Of a stretch of 64,000 nucleotides of DNA, positions 56,453-64,000 are shown piece by piece (the stretch's first letter is position 1; every line of letters starts with the position of its first letter). Position numbers and translations under genes: made by a program. Under the pieces are notes generated by a model. The model was not told where the DNA came from. It was given only the letters and a program-made list of their open reading frames with translations, and searched no databases. Source of the stretch: Eunapius fragilis (taxonomy: Eukaryota; Porifera; Demospongiae; Spongillida; Spongillidae). The stretch covers positions 9,208,047-9,272,046 of the forward strand of contig OY811974.1 in the NCBI GenBank assembly GCA_963681505.1, read 5' to 3'.

Positions 56453-57439
56453 TCAAGGAGCATAAATGGTAGCCTCTGTCATTTCCACCTCCTGCTGTTT
56501 TGGCTGGTTATTTTCTGCTCTTCCAGGCTGTTTATTCCCTGCTGTTCCTTGTCCTTGCTGTTCCCGGTTGGTTTTTTCCTGCTGTTCCCTTGTAGAATCT
56601 TTTTCAGAATCTTCCAGTGTTATTGCTGTCCAATATTCTATCATTTGAGCATCAGAAGAGCATATATACAACCAGCATGGATATGAATTCTCTCGTAAGG
56701 GGAAGCAGTTTTTCAGGCATCCACGACAACAACATTTGTGCTCCTTTTTGTCTAAGTCTCTCCTAGCACAAATGTCGACGAAACCAAACATGGTTACAAT
56801 AATCACACATACAGTTACGACGAGGTAGAAAATGATGAACACGTCATTGAGAGCGATGGAACTATACAAGCATCGTACAGTACCCAATTCAGGCAACTCG
56901 TCGACGGAACATACGAAGTTTTTATCGATATCAAATAATTGCTGTTTATTGCCAAATTTGTACAACAATGAAAGCACTACAGCTATTAAAGCGAAAAATA
57001 ATTGCAGGCCATTTTTAAAAATGTAAACGAACTGTAAAAGACAGGAATCAAAGTCAGTTTTTATAACTTTGGTGTTTTCTTTCTTGGCCACTTTCTTCGT
57101 CTTTTCAATGTAAGCACCGAAATACAATACCATGGAATACCAAAAGTGATGCAACAGAATTGTTACCAACGATTGGCCAAATATGAGGATGGGCACCATG
57201 TATGCTTTTCCACGTGCATGATCGGCACAGTACTCATTGACGTAGGACTGCTGCCCCGATGTGACACCGTTTCTGCCAATGAAAAAAATCACAGATCCGT
57301 CGCCATTTGGTATTAAGTGGATGAAGGAGTCGAGAATAACGAAGGCCAGAATGAGATAGGTGAGAAACAGAACGACCTTGTCGGCTAAAAACTGCGCAAC
57401 TTTGTAATCCGCCAAAAAGATGCTAAAATCAGGTTTCAT
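56453..57439 (-). CDS. LRRC8/pannexin-like four-helix membrane protein without LRRs
   Basis: Intronless, 328 residues, probably intact. Membrane helices near 21-42, 80-103, 136-158 and 198-222. The first extracellular loop ends SYVNEYC, followed by a helix ending HHFWYS. This aligns with the YVDxxC...NFWF part of LRRC8 proteins. The second loop, FVCSVDELPELGTVRC, has the two cysteines spaced as in LRRC8 (CTVD...YRC), then FYLVVTVCVIIVTMFGF and an RRDL end. LRRC8 subunits form volume-regulated anion channels in the plasma membrane; innexins and pannexins share the fold. Only one cysteine lies in loop 1 where LRRC8 has three. After helix 4 come a cysteine cluster (CCCRGC), which may be lipid-anchored, and a Gln-rich tail instead of leucine-rich repeats. 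An orphan channel or channel-like subunit is likely; function is inferred. Confidence 0.7.
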   Translation of the reverse strand: MKPDFSIFLADYKVAQFLADKVVLFLTYLILAFVILDSFIHLIPNGDGSVIFFIGRNGVTSGQQSYVNEYCADHARGKAYMVPILIFGQSLVTILLHHFWYSMVLYFGAYIEKTKKVAKKENTKVIKTDFDSCLLQFVYIFKNGLQLFFALIAVVLSLLYKFGNKQQLFDIDKNFVCSVDELPELGTVRCLYSSIALNDVFIIFYLVVTVCVIIVTMFGFVDICARRDLDKKEHKCCCRGCLKNCFPLRENSYPCWLYICSSDAQMIEYWTAITLEDSEKDSTREQQEKTNREQQGQGTAGNKQPGRAENNQPKQQEVEMTEATIYAP

Positions 57440-57969
57440 ATTTTTCTAAAGACTACAGACTGCAGTGTTCTGCTTATTCCGCGAGCTTGGTTAAATAAAT
57501 CACAATCGCAATTGAATTCATTAATAGCGGTTGTTGGGGGTTATTGATTACCGGCCGTAGTCACATAAATGCGTCCGTCACGCGTAAGGATGTTTGGTGT
57601 TTACCATTTGCATCGCTTACGTCCTGCGTATGCAGTCGAAGCATAATATCGTAACTTAGTTGCTCAGCTGTTAGAAATGACGACAGCCGCTAGTTGCCTT
57701 ATGAAAATTACTTTTTAAAAACAGCCTTAACAACATCCAGAAATTTCTGAGTCCGTTTTAGTAGTACTCCGACCATGACGAGTGTTGGGTCCTAAACTTT
57801 ATTATGGTTTAGGACTTGTAAAATATCTATTTTGATCTAGTCAACGAGCAAGTCAGGCAATCTGTCTATCAAAGTCTTACTCTAGGTCTACTCAATTGAA
57901 GAATACCTGGATATGAAACGCGGAGATAATTAGACATGATCCGCGTTTCGGCACGTGACACATTTGGTG

Positions 57970-58257
57970 TAAGCATATCCAGAAAGGATTGGTCACCAAA
58001 GTTACAAAAGTTTCAAATTAGCATTTTCTGATATTCCATTGGGTGAATTCTCTTGAGAAAGATAGACTAAGATAAAATATGATTTTTTTTGAATATTCAT
58101 TAATTTTTTGTCATTACATATTCAAGAAAATTTATTAAGAATATATATATGGAAAGTATTAGTGCTTGATATTTTCTAGGGGACTAAGGGGTGTACTAAA
58201 AATGTATCATAACTAGTATGGAGCATAATTATTTAGCAATTTATAAATTACCCCCTT
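57970..58257 (+). repeat. Dispersed repeat, copy 2 (mate at 16506-16802)
   Basis: Same orientation and about 90% alike by eye to 16506-16802, over 41 kb apart. No target duplication or inverted ends noticed. Confidence 0.9.
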
Positions 58258-59036
58258 TGTATTGAAAATTTTAGTTCCTGGAGGCAACATAGTACTTCCC
58301 ATAGAGCTCTATAGAAAATGACAATTTTACAATCTAATTATTTCAGCATCCTGTAGTTCTTAAGCTTTACTAGATATCCAAAATGTGACTATCCTCACAA
58401 CAACCTAGTATTTATCTGAGCTTGTGTAGTAATTTCTGGATCTCTAGTTTTCGTTCCTGTAATTTTTTACTAGATTGGGTCATCTTGTAAATTTTTCGCG
58501 TCAATATGCCGATACCATGGATACGTGCGTCACGTGACTCAGGAGGGACAACAAAATCTGAACCTGCGGCAGCAGGTTCAATATAGGATTGATTGAGGGT
58601 TGATGAATGTCATTAATAAAACTTCACTAGCATCTGGAGGGACAACGGAGAAACGGATCGCTTATCTCTTTATTGCGATAGAATGAGGGTACAACGACCT
58701 ACAGTTCTACGTTGGTACCGTGTCATAAAACGGTGTGGTTATAGAGAAACAAACAATTTCCTGTTTCTCGTGCCCAGTCCTAAAATAATTCTTCATCGTC
58801 GTCGTCGTCGTCTTCTTAGGAAGGTATAACTCGAGCTAGGAACGGTTTAGAAGGACGGGAATAGTACCAATCGCTTCGAAATTTACCGGCACGTTATCCA
58901 TACATGTCATATAGACACATATCAACTTCTATTTAATAATGTATGTAATAGATATTTATTAATAATTTTAGGCAGTATAAATACTCTAACCTGCACAAAA
59001 AATATTTGGTGTTCCTATCGCAGTTTAGTTGTTACT
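58258..59036. other. Upstream region of the OTU gene; nothing else recognised
   Basis: Contains a GTC/GAC trinucleotide run (CATCGTCGTCGTCGTCGTCT near 58795) and AT-rich sequence. GCAGTATAAATACTC at 58972-58986 includes a TATAAAT, a plausible TATA box about 60 bp before the start codon. Confidence 0.45.
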
Positions 59037-61383
59037 TTGGCTAGTGAAGTTGTTTTTCTAAAAATGCCTTCGCGTAATCAAAAGAAGAGATCTAAGCAAC
59101 GAGCGGAATACCTCCAAAAGCAAGACGAGAACAAAGCTAAAGCCCGAGCGCTCTACAAGGCCGATCCCGAAAAGAAGAAGGCCTCTGTACGCGACAGCTA
59201 CAACGCAGATATTGAATCTAAGCGATCTGCTAAAAGGCGGCGATATAAAGAGGACCTTGAGGAGAACCGTGCTGCTAAAAGGCGGCTATATGAAGAGGAC
59301 CTCGAGGGGAACCGCGCTGCTAACAGGCGGCGATATGAAGAGGACCTCGAGGGGAACCGCGCTGCTAACAGGCGGCGATATGAAGAGGACCTCGAGGAGA
59401 ACCGTGCTGCTAAAAGGCGGCGATATGAAGAGGACCTCGAGGAGAACCGTGCTGCTAAAAGGCGGCGATATGAAGAGGACCTCGAGGGGAACCGCGCTGC
59501 TAACAGGCAGAAATACGAGGACAATTCAGCTGCCATTAAAGCATCTCAAAGGAGTCGGTATTGGAATGACCCCGTTGTCCGATTGGCTAAATGTGCTTCC
59601 GAGAGGACGCGGTACCGCAGGGGTCACAGAACTACCACTACCACCCAAAGGTATGTTATGGCATGTTGTATTAACATTAAAAAGCTGTGCATGCAACATT
59701 TGTAGAGCATAGTCTGGCGGTGTTTGGTCGGGCTTGTCACCCTTCTACCTGACCAAACGCGGTAGTAGGGCCCGCCCGACGATGTACAGCACGGATTTGC
59801 ACAAAACCATTCACTTCACATGTAAAGCATGCATGGTGACTCAACTGTGTGTACAGTAATAGTGTCTATTGTTTTACTAATCTGATGTATAAAAAGGCTT
59901 CCTTATTTGAAGGCTTCCTTATCTGTCTAGCCATGTACATGTGTTGCAACTGTATGAATATAATTGCAGTTGCAAGGGCTGAGAACTATAGGTGAAATGA
60001 CAATAACTGCAACCATATCCTTCTCCCATATAGCTACTCCTTGTATGAACCCAAATCTCATGCACTAATGGAGTATAATGGTGGTCTTGAAAAGGCTATT
60101 CTTAGGGATAGTGAGCTTCTAAGTGAAGTAAATGATGCCTTTTGTAAGTCTCATCCATTGCTAGCTCAAAAGGTTGTTACTAGATCTGCCCGTGCAGCAG
60201 TAAGTAAGATTGGGGCAGAGGCATTGGTTTCTAAAGCACTAAGTGTACGAAGAGCAAAAGCAGGGTCATTGCTAAAAACTATCCGTGAAATAAATAGAAT
60301 GAAAATAGGAGAAAATGATATTTTAGTAGGGCATAGGTATCATACTGCTGGCTCTGAACCTTACTTTTTAAATACTTCGTACACTTACACAAAACGACTT
60401 GGGGCCATTCCAGTAGACCTCAATGGTAGGTGTGTAGTGTCAGAGGAGATAGGTGACAGAGATAAGGTTACCATGCGCCCCTTGAAATGGAAATGTACAA
60501 ATGAGTGTCGCAACCTCACTAGTGAAGAAGTAGCAATAGTGTTGAGGACAAAGTCACTGTTCCAAATGTCCATTGAAGATCTTCGAGCTGGGCTTGATGA
60601 TTTTGATTCAGGGTGTGGTCATGTTCATACTGGTATCACTTTGAAATTGAATTCTGGGATTATTGAACAGCTTGGGCATCCTATTAATTGTGAGCTTCCA
60701 GAATGCTCTAGTCCATTGCGGGTTATTAGGGCAGCTTCACCTCACTTTCCTGTATTAAGGGCTTTCACTAGGCTGCTTTATAAAGCTCGCAAATGCCACA
60801 TGAACATTTTGGCTATTGATTCAGCACTTTCTAGTGGAAGTATTGACGAGCTGATACCTTTTCTGGGCGTGAGAAATGTACACAACTGGGCCTTAGATTC
60901 CACAATACAAATAATTTTGAAATTGGTGGCCCCAACGTATTTTTAAATCGTCCTAACACTGAAAGAATATTGGGAGCAATAGGCGATGGCAATTGTCTCT
61001 TCAGATGTTTCTCACAAATAATAACTGGTTCACCAGATCAGCACTATGCTGTGAGAATGTGTATCATTAGGCACATGCGACACATATCTCACCTTATAAT
61101 AACATCTGAACAGTATGAGGGGGGGGATGATATTGAGACATTTATAGCTACCACAAAAATGGATCAGATGGGTAGCTATGGTACACATATTGAAATGTTG
61201 ACACTATCACACCTACTGTTGTGTAATGTAAACTCTTTTGATGCTGTGGCTTCAAATTGGTCATATGTGGCAGACCCTGGTCAGATTGATCCGAACATTC
61301 CTCAAAATGTTGAAAGAAAATCAATGTATATTTACTGGACGAATGGAAATCATTTTGATGTTATAACCTCACAGCTGCCATAA
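59037..61383 (+). CDS. 15-residue-repeat / OTU protease protein
   Basis: Exon 1, 59037-59650; exon 2, 60034-61383; phases agree at the junction. The start may be 59037 or, more typically, MPSRNQKKRSK at 59064. A basic N-terminus leads into about six 15-residue repeats (RRRYEEDLEENRAAK type), strongly helical and charged, then RYWNDPVVRLAK. The middle has a Cys-containing region (LKWKCTNECRNLTSEEVAIV, CELPECSSPLRVIRAASPHF). The C-terminal OTU domain has AIGDGNCLFRCFSQI with Asp and Cys, and NGNHFDVIT with the His, so the protease triad is present. OTU enzymes remove ubiquitin. A one-base frame change near 60905 separates the middle region from the OTU part, so this copy is probably a pseudogene or carries an assembly error. 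Architecture resembles a family I associate with sponge genomes, possibly mobile. Confidence 0.65.
59300..59510 (+). repeat. 45-bp coding tandem repeat
   Basis: Units of AGGCGGCGATATGAAGAGGA + CCTCGAGG.GAACCG.GCTGCTAA. Nearly identical DNA between units shows recent homogenisation. Confidence 0.9.
59708..59781. repeat. MITE remnant related to the 5961-6880 ends
   Basis: TGTTTGGTCGGGCTTGTCAC, then CTGACCAAACGCGGTAGTAG and GGCCCGCCCGAC form a hairpin. The sequence matches the terminal repeat at 6841-6880. It lies in the intron of the OTU gene. Confidence 0.75.
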
Positions 61384-62440
61384 AGAGTCCAGTTTAGTTA
61401 ACCATTGGACTAAATTGCACTGTAGCAGTCCAGTCCCTTGTAGTGGTGGCATACACATTGCTGACAAACTTCTGATCGCTATGCTTGTCTGCACTTAATA
61501 CTATGACTGAGTTCTTTGTCCACCAAATATTGTGATTGGACTGGTCTAGCTGACAGAAGCAGACCAAGGCTGTATTTCAGCCTATTTATATGGTGTATGC
61601 ATGTATTGTGTATTTGTGTATTTGTGTATATTTGGTATAATACAAGGCTCAGATTTTCTTTTGTAGCAGGTGGCTGCAGACAGTTGCCTTGCATTGTGTA
61701 TGTCACCAGTTGTTGAGTTGTGTCCAGCAAGACCACTAAATGGTAACCATAACAGTAGACCAGTTGAAGCCACATATTGAATTAACATGGAAGTAATGAA
61801 AATTCAATTCTGCCAGATAACGTTCTGTTAGGTGGCATGATTAAACCTTGAATTGTACATATGCCAAAAGCAGGCTACAATGAGTGAGCTGGTGCTCATG
61901 ACACCCCCACCTTTGAGTGGATAATACATATATCTCTGCAAACCAACAGAGATATATGGGGGACCTGCTCCCATGGCCAATGTAAATGCTACATTTGTGT
62001 GTTTGCAAACTGCAATTTATAATCTGTGTTTGTGATGCGCACAACAATTCATGATACATGCAAAAGTGTGGTATTCACCTAACTTAAGCCAATCTCATGT
62101 ACATTTCAAGTGCTTTGTCCATTGTACACACCACCAGCACTAACAGCAGACTTTCTTGCCACCACATGCCGCCAATAGTCTTGTACTTTTGCAAATCAAC
62201 TTGTTATAGCCACCATAAGGTACTTCTACTCTCACATTTATGTAAAATCAGACCTTCTGCCCACACTCATAACGCTGCAGACCCGGTCCACACTCACCTG
62301 AAAACATATCCTTATCAATCTACATGGTGCCATGTTATCCCAGTTCTACATGCAGTCATGTAGTTCACTTCCTGAGTTCTCACACTATCCATCTTTACTT
62401 CATGTAGGCTACACCTCCATGTTTAGATTGGAGCATTTTC
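61384..62440. other. No gene recognised
   Basis: Short unsupported frames only. Includes a small hairpin (ATATATCTCTG...CAGAGATATAT near 61927-61957). Confidence 0.5.
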
Positions 62441-62448
62441 AAATTTGA

Positions 62449-62590
62449 CCAATAAAATTTTAGCACATGCCGTTTATATGATGGAATCGGACCAATAGAA
62501 TTATAGCACAGTCTGCACACGTGTTAAGGCTTTGCAGGTATATAAGTCAGTCATGCACCCGCTGAAATATAGTGCACTTTGAAAAAAGAG
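62449..62590 (+). promoter_or_regulatory. CCAAT/TATA promoter and 5' non-coding exon
   Basis: Two similar blocks, GACCAATAAAATTTTAGCAC and GACCAATAGAATTATAGCAC, put CCAAT boxes at 62449 and 62492. TATATAAG follows at 62539-62546. A short exon would end at the GTAAGAA donor at 62591, with the acceptor CATGTAG just before the ATG at 62702. Confidence 0.65.
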
Positions 62591-62701
62591 GTAAGAATTT
62601 AATAATATACTCTATGTGGATTCACGTGTAAACTTGCTTGAAAAAAGAATAAGGTAAAATTTTTTAAAATCATACTCTCTGTCTCTGTCACGTACATGTA
62701 G

Positions 62702-63277
62702 ATGGCAGCAGATGACCTTACGGGGTTTTTTAATCAAGAGGGGTCAGAGGAGGAAGAGGATGACATACATCCTCCGACTCCTCTCCCCTTCACCCCGCCA
62801 CCTCCAGAAGCCCCGCCACTACCAGCAGCGCTACCCCCGCCGGCACCACCAGCGCTGCCCCCGCCGGCACCACCAGCGCTACCCCCGCCGGCACCACCAG
62901 CGCTGCCCCCGCCGGCACCACCAGCGCTACCCCCGCCGGCACCACCAGCGCTGCCCCCGCCGGCACCACCAGCGCTACCCCCGCCGGCACCACCAGCGCT
63001 GCCCCCACCGGCACCACCAGCGCTGCCCCCACCGGCACCACCAGCGCTGCCCCCGCCGGCACCACCAGCGCTACCCCCGCCGGCACCACCAGCGCTTCCC
63101 CCGCCGGCACCACCAGCGCTGCAACCGCCGCCTGTGCTCCCTCCCTGGCCACTGCCACCCTGGCAGTGGCCAGCATGGCGGGGAGGCCGGGGAGGAGGAC
63201 GTCCCCGCAGGAGACGAGGGCGCGGGCGAGGACAACAAATAATTTATAGTACATATAATTATAATTATTATTATTAA
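62702..63277 (+). CDS. Pro/Ala-repeat protein with Arg/Gly-rich tail
   Basis: 191 residues. Acidic start (MAADDLTGFFNQEGSEEEED), then about 13 copies of PALPPPAP encoded by near-identical 24-bp DNA, then a Trp/Pro stretch (LPPWPLPPWQWPAW) and a basic RGG-like tail (RGGRGGGRPRRRRGRGRGQ) ending in a Tyr/Asn run. The tail could bind RNA. A promoter, a 5' intron and an acceptor directly before the ATG support expression. No known family; no enzyme domain. Confidence 0.55.
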   Translation: MAADDLTGFFNQEGSEEEEDDIHPPTPLPFTPPPPEAPPLPAALPPPAPPALPPPAPPALPPPAPPALPPPAPPALPPPAPPALPPPAPPALPPPAPPALPPPAPPALPPPAPPALPPPAPPALPPPAPPALPPPAPPALQPPPVLPPWPLPPWQWPAWRGGRGGGRPRRRRGRGRGQQIIYSTYNYNYYY

Positions 63278-63346
63278 AGTTATTTATTGAAATGATACTA
63301 CATATACAACATTTACAGTTTTAAGCTACACAATTTTACTAAGAGC

Positions 63347-63486
63347 GCTGCCCCCGCTGCCACCGCCGCCTGTGCTCCCTCCCTGGCCTGCATGGCCACT
63401 GCCACCCTGGCAGAACCCAGCATGGCGGGGAGGCCGGGGAGGAGGACGTCCCCGCAGGAGACGAGGGCGCGGGCGAGGACAACCAA
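63347..63486 (+). repeat. Partial duplicate of 63115-63256
   Basis: The DNA for the Trp/Pro and RGG-like tail is repeated about 235 bp downstream with small changes (CTGTGCTCCCTCCCTGGCC, GGGGAGGCCGGGGAGGAGGA). It is then followed by different sequence. Confidence 0.9.
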
Positions 63487-63911
63487 TAATTAATAGTACA
63501 AATTCATATAATTATAAAAGGCCAGATGGAATTTCAATGGTTCCCTGGAAAGAGGGGAAACTCCTTGTGTGGGATGCTACATGCAGAGACACCTTGGCAC
63601 CATCATATCTCTCCACTGCTGAAAGAGGCCCAGGATTGGTAGCAGCAGAGGCTGAATCTCAAAAGAGGAAGAAGTATTCCTCTCTTGGAGCTAAATACTT
63701 CTTTGTTCCCATAGCATGTGAGTCTCTTGGTGTGTTTGGTGCTGAAACATTGTCCTTTCTTAAGGACCTTGGCCATCGTCTGCACAAAACCACTGGAGAC
63801 TCACAATCCTACCAATTCTTACTCCAGCGCCTTTCTGTGGCAATCCAGAGAGGAAATTCTACCTCCGTCTTGGGAACATTAAGTTCCTTTGATGGTTTAG
63901 ATGACTTTTAG
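63372..63911 (+). CDS. RGG-tail fragment joined to a retroelement-like C-terminal domain
   Basis: After the duplicated tail the frame continues RPDGISMVPWKEGKLLVWDA, CRDTLAPSYLS, then KYFFVPIACESLGVFGAETL and FLLQRLSVAIQRGNSTSVLG and stops at 63911. This second part closely resembles the C-terminal domain seen after reverse transcriptase in many invertebrate non-LTR-like retroelements (WD.T..DTLA, Y.F.PI..E..G, QR.S.A.QRGN). It may be a nuclease-like fold. No RT is present, so this is a fragment or a chimeric gene. Start codon not certain; transcription could come from the upstream gene. Confidence 0.5.
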   Translation: MLPPWPAWPLPPWQNPAWRGGRGGGRPRRRRGRGRGQPIINSTNSYNYKRPDGISMVPWKEGKLLVWDATCRDTLAPSYLSTAERGPGLVAAEAESQKRKKYSSLGAKYFFVPIACESLGVFGAETLSFLKDLGHRLHKTTGDSQSYQFLLQRLSVAIQRGNSTSVLGTLSSFDGLDDF

Positions 63912-64000
63912 TTCTGTGTGCGAGTGATCGAGTGTGTTAGTGTGCCAGTACATTGTATATGTTAGGTTGTGTTGTTGTTAGCCATATATGTTAGTTTATA

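Noticed and set aside
59198-59536. Minus-strand open frame opposite the 45-bp repeat
   Set aside because: Shadow of the repeat; the plus frame has the start, splice junction and OTU continuation.

Overview
The window is nuclear DNA of a eukaryote. Most genes are split by GT-AG introns, the gaps between genes are long, minisatellites are abundant, and many eukaryotic transposable elements are nested in one another. The host is probably a marine invertebrate, and my best guess is a demosponge. That rests on the style of the 15-residue-repeat/OTU protein at 59-61 kb, which I associate with sponge genomes, and is not proved by the sequence. There are no operons, rRNA genes, CRISPR arrays or recognisable tRNA genes.

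Layout. 1-8.6 kb: an old, broken Ty3/Gypsy integrase remnant used as a landing site by younger elements. These are a nearly complete Ginger1 DNA transposon (111-5467) with a Gypsy-type integrase, a Ulp1 protease and a PHD finger, flanked by CCGG; a CAGGG-type element (5796-7143) that itself carries a 920-bp inverted-repeat element; and a third element (7203-8076). 10.2-11.2 kb: a minus-strand gene with an IRS/PTB domain (DOK/FRS2-like). 11.3-17.7 kb: mostly non-coding, with dispersed repeats. 17.7-20.8 kb: a small MITE split by a second, decayed Ginger1 element, this one with an OTU protease and again flanked by CCGG. 21.1-24.7 kb: a six-exon minus-strand DUF7869 (integrase-fold) gene whose reading frame is fully consistent, with a minisatellite in its last intron.

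24.7-33.8 kb: an ISL2EU-like DNA transposon with imperfect ~75-bp inverted repeats and two convergent genes, SAP-SWIM-YqaJ nuclease (+) and THAP-DDE transposase (-). Its nuclease gene is split by a young, whole-looking LTR retrotransposon (26035-31181). The pol order of that element is protease-integrase-RT-RNase H, as in Gmr1-like Gypsy elements. 34.1-35.3 kb: a 43-bp minisatellite. 35.8-39.1 kb: an eight-exon gene, intact and in phase throughout (708 aa), that looks like a ParB-like domain joined to a permuted DNA-methyltransferase-like domain. This is the least familiar gene in the window.

42-51 kb: two large imperfect palindromes (5.5 kb and 3.4 kb) whose arms contain tandem repeats, resembling Foldback elements. 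51.4-52.8 kb: three MITEs. 54-55 kb: an 18-bp minisatellite. 56.5-57.4 kb: an intronless four-helix membrane protein resembling the pannexin-like domain of LRRC8 channels but without leucine-rich repeats. 59.0-61.4 kb: the repeat/OTU protein gene. 62.4-63.9 kb: a promoter, a Pro/Ala-repeat protein with an Arg/Gly tail, and a duplicated tail joined to a retroelement-like C-terminal domain.

How it fits together: this looks like a transposon-dense island. Several elements carry peptidase or nuclease passengers (Ulp1, OTU, YqaJ), and insertions into insertions give a clear relative age order. Four genes look potentially functional: the DUF7869 gene, the ParB/methyltransferase-like gene, the LRRC8-like gene and perhaps the IRS/PTB gene.
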